DNA of 64,000 bases from Arthrobacter bussei (GTDB taxonomy: Bacteria > Actinomycetota > Actinomycetes > Actinomycetales > Micrococcaceae). Shown here in pieces: positions 16,136 through 24,457 of this stretch; within the stretch, counting starts at the first letter, position 1; each line of letters opens with the position of its first letter. The stretch covers positions 1-64,000 of the forward strand of contig NZ_VJXX01000001.1 in the NCBI RefSeq assembly GCF_009377195.2. Direction: 5' to 3'. The position numbers were made by a program, and so were the translations under genes. The notes beneath the pieces were generated by a model. The model saw nothing but the letters and a program-made list of their open reading frames with translations. It had not been told where the DNA came from and ran no database searches.

Positions 16136-16646
16136 GGGTTGTTGCTCCTTCGGTCACGAGGTGGGGAGGGCCTGTGGTGGTGGCACGTGCTGCTCGGCTC
16201 TTCCCCCGACGCTTCTATGTCTTATCAAGCGGTCGTCAGCGGGTGCGGGCCAAGTTGTCTGCCGGTGGCGGGGCGCCTTAGGTGACCGGCCAGCGTCCCC
16301 TCTCCCCCGACGTTTTTGCCTGCTGGCGAAGCTTGCGGAGCTGTGCCCGACGGAGCCGGGGCAACCCGAAGGGCAAGCAGTCGATGGGTTGTAGGAGGAA
16401 ATAAGCGAAGCGCCGACACAACGCATCGACTGCGCAGCCGTCCGCAGGACGGTTGAGCAGGTGGAGCGGGCACGTACGATCTGAAGGACAGCAGACAAAA
16501 ACAGAAAAACGCTTCTACAGCCCGAGCGAAGCGAGGTCCGTGACACGAGGGCTTCGATTCGTCGGGAAACCACCACAACGAATACTTGTTCGGTAGGTTC
16601 TGAACTCAGATGGTCTCAGTAGCACCAAAATGTGGGGGAATCACGG
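16136..16646. other. intergenic region with a structured RNA candidate
   Basis: Between divergent parB and the DUF488-partner gene. It contains the 189-base structured element at 16313-16501 and a flanking block (about 16519-16539, gagcgaagcgaggtcc) that is shared with the second copy. No protein-coding gene is supported. Confidence 0.5.
16313..16501 (-). ncRNA. structured noncoding element, copy 1
   Basis: The ends TTTTTGCCTGCTG (16313-16325) and CAGCAGACAAAAA (16489-16501) pair along 13 positions when read on the minus strand (one U-G wobble); on plus there is a C-A mismatch. Inside, 16377-16386 pairs perfectly with 16424-16433, and 16388-16392 with 16418-16422. A CCGTCC/GGACGG hairpin lies at about 16439-16452. 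Copy 2 (27548-27745) keeps the layout with different helix sequence. Shared unpaired blocks include ggaaataagcga and gaaggacagcagacaaaaa. I know no named family that matches. Confidence 0.65.
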
Positions 16647-17489
16647 ATGTTCGACATGCTGCCGCTCGATGGGGAAGGTCGTAGCTGCTACCCGAAGGAA
16701 CACGGAAATCAATGGGAAACAGCCAAGATCCTTATAACGGTGAAGGCCGCCCCGCAGCCCTCAGCTGCGCACGGAGACACCGTGTGTGTAGCCGGCATAC
16801 GAATGCGCCCTGACGGACCCGAGTGGGTGCGCTTGTATCCCATCCCTTTCAGGTCGATGGAAGAGTACCTGCGGTTTAGTAAGTACGACCTCATTACTGT
16901 GCAGGTGAAGCCGTCGGGCAAGGATCCGCGAAGTGAGAGTTATATCCCCGACCGTTCGACCATCACTACGGTGGAGCACCTCGACGGGTGGAAGTCTCGT
17001 CACCCATATCTGTCACCACTGTCGTCTCAATGGACGATGTGCGGGATTCTCGGTGCTTTGAGGGAAGGGCGACCGTATCCGTCTCTCGCTGTAATCAGAC
17101 CACTGGAGGTCGCGGACTTGAAGGTGGTGCGGCATCCTGGTTGGACAGCGGAACAAGCCGAGAAGCTGAGGGTCAATCTTGGTCAGGAGGATCTTTTTGG
17201 GGCGGCGCCAAAGGTGCAGCTCCTGGAAGCTCCACGTTTCGAGGCTAAGTACTCGTACTCCTGCGAGGACGCCAGTTGCAGGGGTCATAACCAGGGCCTG
17301 CTCGATTGGGAGTTAGTCGCTCTCGAGAGGCGGTTGAAGCATCTAGACGATGTGGCCGCCATGGGTGAACTGCGGAAGAAGTTCTTTGAGCAGATGTGCT
17401 CGCCGAGTCGGGGACCCATGTTCTTTGTGGGCAATCAGCTGAAGCATCCTCTGGCCTTCAGCGTGCTTGGGGTCTACCGATCTCGATAA
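16647..17489 (+). CDS. DUF488-associated protein, probable OB-type nucleic-acid-binding protein
   Basis: 280 residues from ATG 16647, chosen over GTG 16632 because GGGGGA lies at the right distance. The sequence shows GPEWVRLYPIPFRSMEEY, SSQWTMCGILGAL and a cysteine-histidine segment YSCEDASCRGHNQGLLDWEL. I recall this CxxxxCxGHxxxxDWE pattern from uncharacterised proteins paired with DUF488 genes, some described as dual OB-fold proteins; that assignment is tentative. The gene ends six bases from the end of the convergent DUF488 gene. Such pairs have been suggested as nucleic-acid or nucleotide sensors in conflict systems, which is inference here. Confidence 0.6.
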   Translation: MFDMLPLDGEGRSCYPKEHGNQWETAKILITVKAAPQPSAAHGDTVCVAGIRMRPDGPEWVRLYPIPFRSMEEYLRFSKYDLITVQVKPSGKDPRSESYIPDRSTITTVEHLDGWKSRHPYLSPLSSQWTMCGILGALREGRPYPSLAVIRPLEVADLKVVRHPGWTAEQAEKLRVNLGQEDLFGAAPKVQLLEAPRFEAKYSYSCEDASCRGHNQGLLDWELVALERRLKHLDDVAAMGELRKKFFEQMCSPSRGPMFFVGNQLKHPLAFSVLGVYRSR

Positions 17490-17494
17490 CGGAG

Positions 17495-17947
17495 CTACCG
17501 GTGCGAGCCGGCGAGTTGGAAGGTGTTGAGTTCATCAAGAATCAGATGGCGGTGACAGGTTTCTTCGCGAGCTTCGAAGCAAAGCAGAGCCACTGATGCC
17601 GTAGCGGCCTTTTCCACTAGCTCCCGCATCGCGGCTACCGCTTGCTCTGACTGAAGCACCCGCCGGTACTCTGCGTGGGCATGAGTCGCGAGGTCTGTTC
17701 CAGGCTTCCAGAAGCCGTCCCGATTTTCCTTCGGGTTACCGAGGGCTGGGAGGTGAAGGTACTCAATCCCCGCCTCGGCCAACGAAGCGGTCAGGATGCG
17801 CTTCGAGAATCCCTTCTTACGCGAGATGGCGTTCAACCGGACATCGACGACGCAATCGACTTTCTCGGCCGTAAGGGCAGCAAGGAACGACGGGAGGCTA
17901 TGCCCCTCGTATCCGACCCCCACGATCCGTTGAGTCACTTGTTCCAT
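17495..17947 (-). CDS. DUF488 family protein
   Basis: 150 residues with the DUF488 hallmarks: GVGYEGHSLPSFLAAL at the start, VDCVVDVRLNAISRKKGFSK in the middle, and the terminal VALLCFEAREETCHRHLI with the CHR motif. DUF488 proteins are widespread, of unknown activity, and often found in mobile regions. The length is normal for the single-domain form. It converges with the preceding gene with only five bases between stops, so the two probably work together although transcribed towards each other. Confidence 0.85.
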   Translation of the reverse strand: MEQVTQRIVGVGYEGHSLPSFLAALTAEKVDCVVDVRLNAISRKKGFSKRILTASLAEAGIEYLHLPALGNPKENRDGFWKPGTDLATHAHAEYRRVLQSEQAVAAMRELVEKAATASVALLCFEAREETCHRHLILDELNTFQLAGSHR

Positions 17948-17999
17948 TCCTTGATGATGTCACGGTCAGCTCGGCTAGCCCGTGCCCTCTGCGGCAGCC

Positions 18000-18563
18000 T
18001 CAAGCTCTGACGTCGTCACCGAGGTGGCGATAGATCGTCCCCCGCGAGACTCCGAAGGTCTCTGCGATCTGCTGCACGGTGTACGTCTTTTCGTCATACA
18101 TCGCTCGTGCCTGCCGAATCTTCGTCGGGCTCATCTTGATCCGACCGCCGCCCTTGCGACCGCGGGCTCTAGCCGCTGCCAGGCCGTCCTTTGTGCGTTC
18201 GACGATGAGGTCGTGCTCGAACTCAGCGATAGCCGCGAGCATGTGGAAGAACAACCGCCCACCCGGGGTCGTCGTGTCGATGCCCTGGGAGAGGGCCTTC
18301 AAACCGACACCCCGCTTTTCGAGCCCGTCGACCACTTCTTTGAGGTTCCGCACCGACCGGCCGAGGCGGTCAAGCTTTGTAACGACGAGGGTGTCGACAG
18401 TCCTCAGGTAGTCGAGTGCGTCTTCGAGGGCGGGACGCTTCGCCAAGACTCCTGAAGCGTGTTCGATGAAGACCTTCTCGCACCTGGCCGCTTCGAGGGC
18501 ATCGGTCTGACCATGAAGATTTTGATCCCGGGTCGAGACTCGGGCGTATCCGACTGCTGCCAT
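18000..18563 (-). CDS. serine recombinase, resolvase/invertase family
   Basis: A 187-residue small serine recombinase. The catalytic domain starts VGYARVSTRDQNLHGQ with Ser10 in the ARVS motif, continues with TKLDRLGRSVRN and FFHMLAAIAEFEHDLIVERT, and ends in a DNA-binding HTH TYTVQQIAETFGVSRGTIYR. This fits TnpR/Pin-type enzymes that resolve cointegrates or invert DNA. No tnpA transposase is visible nearby, so it may be left from a Tn3-type element or serve a plasmid as multimer resolvase. Nested inverted repeats directly upstream may be its site. Confidence 0.9.
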   Translation of the reverse strand: MAAVGYARVSTRDQNLHGQTDALEAARCEKVFIEHASGVLAKRPALEDALDYLRTVDTLVVTKLDRLGRSVRNLKEVVDGLEKRGVGLKALSQGIDTTTPGGRLFFHMLAAIAEFEHDLIVERTKDGLAAARARGRKGGGRIKMSPTKIRQARAMYDEKTYTVQQIAETFGVSRGTIYRHLGDDVRA

Positions 18564-18587
18564 ACCCAGAGTGTATCGTCAACGTAC

Positions 18588-18691
18588 CTGACAGTACGTA
18601 GCTTGCGGACACGGGCCATAGAACACGACGCGCCGCTCGGGCCACGTTCCTTCTGACCGTCTTATGGACGGTCGTTCGTAAGAAGGGAACG
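18588..18691. promoter_or_regulatory. inverted repeats upstream of the resolvase, candidate res site
   Basis: CGTAC-N6-GTACG lies at 18588-18603. At 18645-18691 CGTTCCTTCT pairs with AGAAGGgAACG, enclosing GACCGTC-N5-GACGGTC. Small serine recombinases act on such clustered dyads next to their gene; assignment as res is inferred. Confidence 0.35.
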
Positions 18692-18831
18692 TTGCGGTTC
18701 ATCCGCCGGAACGTTGGATGGGGTCTACTCATCCACCGGTCGACGGCTTTGAGCTCTCTCCTTCGGGCTCCACCCGACCACAGGTGGATGACTAGGACAG
18801 TGAGTTCTTGCGTGGACTCTAGGGTTATCGA

Positions 18832-20025
18832 GTGATCAGTGGTGGACAGGACAGGCCTCGCGGGGGCTTGGCGGCGATGTGCGTCTCGCAGACGACGAGC
18901 TGGGGCCTGCTCTACTACTCCCTACCGGTGGCGTTGGTCCCGATCAGCGCAGATACTGGTTGGTCCGTGCCTGCGCTGACGGCGGCATTCTCAGCCGGCC
19001 TGATCGTGTCGGCCCTCGCTGGCGTCCGGGTCGGTCGCATGCTGGACCAAAGGGGTCCGAGGCTCCTGATGACTGCGGGAAGCATTATCGGCGTCCTGGC
19101 TCTGCTGCTGGTTAGTGGTGCTCCGAACTTCGCGGTGTTCGCGGCCGCCTGGCTGGTTGCGGGGTTCGCACAAGCCGCGGTGTTCTACCAGCCGGCGTTC
19201 GTAGTCCTGACCCGCTGGTACGGTACGCACCGGGTGCGGGCGTTGACGACTCTGACCCTCGTGGCAGGGTTCGCGTCGACGATCTTCGCCCCCATCACGG
19301 CCGCGCTGATCGACGGGCTCGGGTGGCGAACGGCCTACATCACGCTGGCCGGAATCCTGGCCATCGTGACGATCCCGCTGCACTGGTTCTTCCTCAACGC
19401 GCACTGGACATCCGGGCCGGTTTCGCCTGTGCAGGGGGAGCCGGCCCAGGATGTTCGGGCAGTGGTGCGAAGCGCCCCGTTCCGGTTCCTGCAGGCGACG
19501 ATGGCGCTGTCCACCCTGGCCCTGTATGCGGTCACGTTCAACCTGATCGCCCTGTTCCTCGAGCGGGGAGTGGACTATCAGACTGCCGCTGTTGCTTTCG
19601 GTCTGATCGGGGTCGGGCAGGTCATCGGGCGGGTCGCCTATTCGGCCCTGCCCTCGCGTACTTCCGCTGTACGGCGGACCGTCGTCCTGACCGCGGCCGG
19701 TGCCGCTTCCGTATGGGGACTGGCACTGGTGCCGGGACCCACCGGGCTACTCGTTGTCGTCGCGGTCCTCGCCGGCATGGTGCGCGGCTGCAACACCCTG
19801 TTGCAGGCCACGGCCGTGTCCGAGCGGTGGGGTACCCGGAACTTCGGGTCCCTGCAGGGTGTCTTCGCCGCGCCCGTCACCATCGTGGGCGCGTTGGCTC
19901 CCGCCGCGGGCCCGGCCCTGGCGACCGTGCTCGGCGGCTACCCCATCATGGGTGTCGTCATGGCAGTCCTCGCCACGATCGGCGTCGTCACCGCAACACG
20001 CACCCGCACCCGCACCACCGCCTAA
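18832..20025 (+). CDS. MFS transporter next to the ars genes
   Basis: 397 residues and about 12 membrane helices, with an MFS loop 2-3 motif GVRVGRMLDQRGPRLLM and helix starts such as FAVFAAAWLVAGFAQAAVFY. The fold resembles OxlT/NarK-like or ArsK-like single-subunit carriers. Its place at the edge of an arsenic cluster suggests export of an arsenical, but no substrate residue proves this. The gene starts with a GTG and is convergent with arsB, with only 64 bases between them. Another possibility is an unrelated drug exporter that came with the mobile element. Confidence 0.75.
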   Translation: MISGGQDRPRGGLAAMCVSQTTSWGLLYYSLPVALVPISADTGWSVPALTAAFSAGLIVSALAGVRVGRMLDQRGPRLLMTAGSIIGVLALLLVSGAPNFAVFAAAWLVAGFAQAAVFYQPAFVVLTRWYGTHRVRALTTLTLVAGFASTIFAPITAALIDGLGWRTAYITLAGILAIVTIPLHWFFLNAHWTSGPVSPVQGEPAQDVRAVVRSAPFRFLQATMALSTLALYAVTFNLIALFLERGVDYQTAAVAFGLIGVGQVIGRVAYSALPSRTSAVRRTVVLTAAGAASVWGLALVPGPTGLLVVVAVLAGMVRGCNTLLQATAVSERWGTRNFGSLQGVFAAPVTIVGALAPAAGPALATVLGGYPIMGVVMAVLATIGVVTATRTRTRTTA

Positions 20026-20089
20026 CCGCAGAACTAATGTCCCACGCCCACAGCCACCAGAACAGGATGGCGCGGCAGCGACCGAGTCC

Positions 20090-21625
20090 TCAGACCCCGA
20101 TGATGGTGAGCCAGCCGGCGAGGGCGAGGAGCGTGATGATCAGGACGGGGATGGTCAGGACGATGCCCGTGCGAAAGTACTGGCCCCAGCCGATGTGGAT
20201 GCCCCTGCGGTCCAGGACGTGCAGCCAGAGCAGGGTGGCGAGGCTGCCGATCGGCGTGATCTTGGGACCGAGGTCGGAGCCGATGACGTTGGCGTAGATC
20301 ATCGCTTCCTGGGTCAGCCCGGTAGCTCCTGCAGCGCCGATCGCGAGGGAGGCGATGAGGACGGTGGGCATGTTGTTCATCAGGGACGCGAGGACGGCGA
20401 CGATGACGCCGACGCCGAGTGCGGTGATCAGGACCCCGTTGTTGCTGATGGCTGAGAAGACGCCGGCGAGTTCGTCGGTAAGGCCCTGGTTCCGCAGCCC
20501 GTAGACCACCAGGTACATGCCGATGGAGAACAGGACGATCTGCCAGGGCGCCTCGCGCAAGATCCGCGGCACCGAGATCCGACCGTTCGGAAGCACTGCC
20601 ACGCCACCACCAACTGAGGAGAGGGACACATCGTCGTTCACGTCCGAGTTGCGCGTGTCAGAGGCCGGGTGGGCACTGTTCGCGGCGCCCCCGGTGGAGC
20701 GGTGGGCCGCTCCAACAGTTTCGTAGTCGGGGTCGGCTGCCCGCCCCGCAGCATCAACTTCGGACACAGGTTCCCGCATTGCCGGAACAGGCATGCGGGG
20801 GAAGAGGAAGGCAGGTTTGCGGGATGCCACCAGCATGAGGACCACGGCGCCGACACCTGCCACGGCGGACAGTGGGATGTGCAGTGGTTCGGCGGCGAAG
20901 TAGCCGATGAGCAGGACACCGAGGATGACCCACCCGGTCTTGAACGTAAGGGGGTCCGCAATTGCTGACCTGGGTGCCTCGAGGGCGCTCATGTCGTAGC
21001 GGCGTGGGATGACCTTGCGGAAGAACAGCAGGAGCACGCCGAGGCTGGCGGCGACGGACACGATACCGACCGGGACCATGACGGCGGCGTAGCGGGCGAA
21101 GCTGATGTCGAAGAAGTCCGCGGTGACGATGTTCACGAGGTTGGACACGACCAGGGGAAGGCTACCGGCGTCGGCGATGAACCCGCAGGCGATGACGAAG
21201 CCGAGGGATGCTTTAGCCGGGAACTTCAGGGCCAGGAGCATCTGGATGACGATCGGGGTCAGGATGAGGGCCGCGCCGTCGTTGGCGAACACCGCCGCGA
21301 TGGCGGCTCCGAGCAGGACGATGAGCGTGAACAGCAGCCGCCCGTTACCCCGCCCCCATCGGGCCACATGGAGTGCGGCCCATGTGAAGAACCCGGATTC
21401 GTCGAGGATGAGGGAGATGATCACGATCGCGACGAAGGCGAAGGTCGCGTTCCACACGATGTCCCACACGATCGGGATGTCGGAGAGACTCACCACCGTG
21501 GTGATCAGGGCCAGGGCAGCACCGCCGAGGGCGGACCAGCCGATGCCGAGGCCCTTGGGTTGCCAGATGACCAGGGTCAGGGTGGCGAGGAAGATCAGAA
21601 CAGCGACCACGGTCATGGCAGTCAT
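20090..21625 (-). CDS. arsB: arsenite efflux permease ArsB
   Basis: 511 residues of the ArsB/NhaD ion transporter superfamily. Typical segments are [50 protein letters not shown] and, near the end, [20 protein letters not shown]. It exports As(III)/Sb(III) across the membrane. ArsB is normally about 430 residues; here the central cytoplasmic loop (about 275-370) is expanded by roughly 80-95 hydrophilic residues of low complexity. It is the last gene of the minus-strand unit arsR-arsC-arsB. An ATG three codons later is an alternative start. Confidence 0.9.
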   Translation of the reverse strand: MTAMTVVAVLIFLATLTLVIWQPKGLGIGWSALGGAALALITTVVSLSDIPIVWDIVWNATFAFVAIVIISLILDESGFFTWAALHVARWGRGNGRLLFTLIVLLGAAIAAVFANDGAALILTPIVIQMLLALKFPAKASLGFVIACGFIADAGSLPLVVSNLVNIVTADFFDISFARYAAVMVPVGIVSVAASLGVLLLFFRKVIPRRYDMSALEAPRSAIADPLTFKTGWVILGVLLIGYFAAEPLHIPLSAVAGVGAVVLMLVASRKPAFLFPRMPVPAMREPVSEVDAAGRAADPDYETVGAAHRSTGGAANSAHPASDTRNSDVNDDVSLSSVGGGVAVLPNGRISVPRILREAPWQIVLFSIGMYLVVYGLRNQGLTDELAGVFSAISNNGVLITALGVGVIVAVLASLMNNMPTVLIASLAIGAAGATGLTQEAMIYANVIGSDLGPKITPIGSLATLLWLHVLDRRGIHIGWGQYFRTGIVLTIPVLIITLLALAGWLTIIGV

Positions 21626-21783
21626 AGCAGCAGGACTCCTAACAGGAGGGCAGAAAGAAGCGCGCCGACGAACTCACACGTGAAGTCGTGGTGAGGTCGT
21701 GACGGACTCGGGAGTGAACACCGGGCGACGACGGCGGTTGAACAGGGCCGTTGTCGTTCGGTGCGAGGAGCGTTGGGCGCGCG

Positions 21784-22218
21784 TTATCGGGTGGTGAGAG
21801 TGGCGTGAAGGTCGGTGACGCGCTCGAGGATGTCGTCGCGGACCAGCCGCATCCGCTCGATGCCGTCGATCCCGCGGTCGCTGGGCTCGTCAGTTTCCCA
21901 CCGCTCGTAGAGGGTGCCTTCGACGTCGTCGACCTGCGCTTCGGGGCCGAGGATGACGACGATGTCCGCCTGCTCCTGGTCCTCGACGGTGATCTGGCGG
22001 GGGACGTTCTGGCTGATGTCGACCCCGACCTCGGCCAGAACCTGGGCGGAAAGATCGTTGACCGCGGAGCCGGGCTTCGAGCCGGCGGAAGCGGTGGTCA
22101 CAGTATCTCCTGCGACTTTGTCCATGAGGCCGGCAGCCATCTGGGACTTGCCTCCGTTCTTCACGCACACGAACAGGACAGAGGGCTTGTCGGCCTTGAA
22201 AGTCACAGGGATACTCAC
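21784..22218 (-). CDS. arsC: arsenate reductase-like protein of the low-molecular-weight phosphatase family, variant active site
   Basis: 144 residues with the fold of LMW-PTP-type Ars[21 protein letters not shown] at the start and ADIVVILGPEAQVDD later. The usual CX5R loop of this family is C18-VKNGG-K24, so the arginine is replaced by lysine; the loop is otherwise intact. The GTG start gives MSIPVTFKADKPS. It lies between arsR and arsB and probably reduces arsenate for ArsB export, possibly with mycothiol as in corynebacterial enzymes. The lysine form may alter oxyanion binding. Confidence 0.8.
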   Translation of the reverse strand: MSIPVTFKADKPSVLFVCVKNGGKSQMAAGLMDKVAGDTVTTASAGSKPGSAVNDLSAQVLAEVGVDISQNVPRQITVEDQEQADIVVILGPEAQVDDVEGTLYERWETDEPSDRGIDGIERMRLVRDDILERVTDLHATLTTR

Positions 22219-22309
22219 TTCTTCTGAGTGGACGGAAGGAAATCAGGAATCAAGCAGGGGCCAAGCAGGAACCGGACGGGAACTAGGTTTGGCCCGGGTG
22301 GCTGGGGTG

Positions 22310-22699
22310 TTACTTGGGTTCGGTGAGGACGCCGGCGAGGGCGTCCAGAGCGCCGGGCACGATGGAGAAGTACGCCCACACGCCGCGCTTTTCCCGGTGC
22401 AGGATCCCGGCGTCGACGAGGATCTTCAGATGATGCGACACCGTCGGCTGCCCGAGTTCCAGGGGCTCGGTGAGGTCACATACGCAGGCTTCATTCTCGG
22501 CGCTGGCGGAGATTAGTGAGACCAGGCGCAACCGGTTCGGGTCGGCGATCGCCTTGAACTGCCTGGACAACGCCTCAGCCCGCTCCGCGCTCATCGCCGG
22601 CGCACCGGACGGCACGCAGCACCGACCCTCATCAACCATCTCAGTAGTCGCGAGGCCCGTGTTCGCAGCCATAGTTCGGGGCTCGGAAATCGTCGTCAT
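22310..22699 (-). CDS. arsR: arsenic-responsive repressor ArsR
   Basis: 129 residues, winged-helix ArsR/SmtB family: FKAIADPNRLRLVSLIS, then CVCDLTEPLELGQPTVSHHL and HHLKILVDAGILHREKRG. Candidate As(III) ligands are an adjacent Cys27-Cys28 pair near the N terminus plus Cys72/Cys74 before the recognition helix. This resembles the corynebacterial CgArsR type, which uses an N-terminal CC pair with one further cysteine, more than the E. coli ELCVC-only type. ATG 22699 is chosen; the frame upstream to 22753 crosses the operator. It should repress both divergent ars units. Confidence 0.9.
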   Translation of the reverse strand: MTTISEPRTMAANTGLATTEMVDEGRCCVPSGAPAMSAERAEALSRQFKAIADPNRLRLVSLISASAENEACVCDLTEPLELGQPTVSHHLKILVDAGILHREKRGVWAYFSIVPGALDALAGVLTEPK

Positions 22700-22720
22700 G
22701 CAACCCAGCATACCCGCACA

Positions 22721-22759
22721 TTGACAACCGTCGATATATCTCCGCATACTCAATATCGA
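22721..22759. promoter_or_regulatory. divergent ars promoter and ArsR operator
   Basis: TCGATAT (22731-22737) and ATATCGA (22753-22759) form an inverted repeat. On the plus strand TTGACA (22721-22726) lies 18 bases before CATACT (22745-22750), so the dyad overlaps a promoter for the arsC-trxB-arsO unit. Binding of ArsR is inferred from position. Confidence 0.6.
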
Positions 22760-22880
22760 AGACAGTCAATCTCTCCTCGGACACCTGAGTAGGCAGTGTC
22801 TGAGGAGCGGTTCGACTCCTACCCACTATCCACGAGGCCTGTCCGGATCACCGGAACAGAGCGAGACCTGAAGGATCACC

Positions 22881-23390
22881 ATGACTGCCGAGACAGCAGA
22901 AACCACTCCTGAGACCAGCTCTGATACCGCTGGTTTGCCCGATGATCTCGCCGGGAAAAAGCCGTCGGTCCTGTTCGTCTGCGTCCACAACGCCGGTCGG
23001 TCGCAAATGGCCGCCGCGTACCTGAACCACCTGTCCATGGGACGTATCGAGGTCCTCTCCGCCGGGTCCCAGCCCGCGGACCAGGTGAACCCCGCTGCGG
23101 TCGAAGCCATGAGGGAGGAGGGCATCGACATCACGGCCGAGGCCCCGAAGATCCTCACCACCGAGGCCGTGAAGGCCTCCGACGTCGTCGTGACCATGGG
23201 CTGCGGGGACGAGTGCCCCTACTTCCCGGGCAAGAGGTACGAGGACTGGGTCCTGGAGGATCCCGCCGGCAAGGGCGTCGAATCCGTCCGCCCCATTCGG
23301 GACGAGATCAAGGGCCGCATCCAGCAGCTGATCAAGGAACTGCTGCCCACCATCGACTCCAGCACCAGCACCGGTACACCGAGCGCCTGA
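22881..23390 (+). CDS. arsC: arsenate reductase ArsC, LMW-phosphatase type
   Basis: 169 residues with a complete CX5R loop: [20 protein letters not shown], Cys34 to Arg40. A second cysteine pair (Cys108 and Cys112 in [18 protein letters not shown]) and the aspartate of the DP(A/G) loop are present. The layout fits actinobacterial ArsC that reduces arsenate with mycothiol or thioredoxin. A trxB-type reductase follows 57 bases later, which favours a thioredoxin-linked redox cycle. The first 25 residues are an acidic extension. It is the first gene of the plus-strand ars unit. Confidence 0.9.
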   Translation: MTAETAETTPETSSDTAGLPDDLAGKKPSVLFVCVHNAGRSQMAAAYLNHLSMGRIEVLSAGSQPADQVNPAAVEAMREEGIDITAEAPKILTTEAVKASDVVVTMGCGDECPYFPGKRYEDWVLEDPAGKGVESVRPIRDEIKGRIQQLIKELLPTIDSSTSTGTPSA

Positions 23391-23446
23391 CCCGCGCACT
23401 CCCTTCACCCGTCGCTCAGCGCTTCCAGGATTCGAAAGGCACCGTC

Positions 23447-24457
23447 ATGACAGGCACACAGACAGATTCTCAGCAGGACGTGCGACAGGAGAAGATCATC
23501 ATCGTCGGCTCCGGCCCCGCCGGGTACACGGCGGCGATCTACGCGGCCCGGGCGGGCCTGGCACCGAGGGTCATCGCCGGCGCCGTGACTGCCGGTGGTG
23601 CGCTGATGAACACGACGGAGGTCGAGAACTTCCCCGGGTTCACCGACGGCATCCAGGGACCCGAGTTGATGGAGAACCTCCGCGGCCAGGCCGAACGCTT
23701 CGGCGCCGTCATCGAATACGACGACGCGGCCACCGTCGAACTCACCGGGACCCTGAAGACCGTCACCACGCTGAGCGGCACCACGTACCAGGCGCCAGCG
23801 GTGATCCTCGCGACCGGCTCCGCCTACAAGGAGCTCGGCCTACCCGATGAGAAGCGCCTGTCCGGTCGGGGCGTGTCGTGGTGCGCGACGTGTGACGGGT
23901 TCTTCTTCCGCAACCAGGACATCATCGTCGTTGGTGGCGGGGACTCGGCCATGGAGGAAGCCCTGTTCCTCACCCGCTTCGCGGCCACCGTCACCGTCGT
24001 CGTCCGCGGCTCGGCCCTGCGGGCGTCGAAGATCATGGCGCAGCGGGCCATGGACAACGACAAAATCCGCTTCGCATATACCAGCGCGATCACCAAGATC
24101 CACGGGGACGCGAAAGTCACCGGGGTCACCCTTACCGACACCATCACCGGGGACACCCGGGAACTGGATGCGACCGGGATTTTCGTAACCATCGGGCACC
24201 TGCCCCGCACCGACCTCGTCCAGGACCAGGTCACCCTCGACGACGAGGGATACATCGTCGTCGACGCGCCCACCACCCTGACGAACCTCTCCGGTGTCTT
24301 CGCCTGCGGCGACGCCGTCGACCACCGGTACCGGCAAGCCATCACCGCAGCAGGATCCGGCTGCGCCGCAGCCCTGGACGCCGAACGCTACCTCGCTGCA
24401 CTCGAGGACGCCCCCAGCATCGCCACCGCTCTCATCGAGGAGAACGCCCATGTCTGA
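23447..24457 (+). CDS. trxB: thioredoxin reductase-like flavoprotein (ArsT)
   Basis: 336 residues from ATG 23447 with AAAGG eight bases upstream. It has two dinucleotide folds ([18 protein letters not shown] and [17 protein letters not shown]) and the redox pair Cys146-Ala-Thr-Cys149 in WCATCDGFF, plus the FAD-binding [19 protein letters not shown]. This is a normal low-molecular-weight thioredoxin reductase. In streptomycete ars clusters the same gene is called arsT and recharges the ArsC cycle. No thioredoxin gene is adjacent, so it must use one encoded elsewhere. The stop overlaps arsO by eight bases. Confidence 0.9.
   Translation: MTGTQTDSQQDVRQEKIIIVGSGPAGYTAAIYAARAGLAPRVIAGAVTAGGALMNTTEVENFPGFTDGIQGPELMENLRGQAERFGAVIEYDDAATVELTGTLKTVTTLSGTTYQAPAVILATGSAYKELGLPDEKRLSGRGVSWCATCDGFFFRNQDIIVVGGGDSAMEEALFLTRFAATVTVVVRGSALRASKIMAQRAMDNDKIRFAYTSAITKIHGDAKVTGVTLTDTITGDTRELDATGIFVTIGHLPRTDLVQDQVTLDDEGYIVVDAPTTLTNLSGVFACGDAVDHRYRQAITAAGSGCAAALDAERYLAALEDAPSIATALIEENAHV

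Noticed and set aside
16313-16501. Retron-type RNA
   Set aside because: The long closing helix recalls retron a1/a2 repeats, but no reverse transcriptase lies near either copy.
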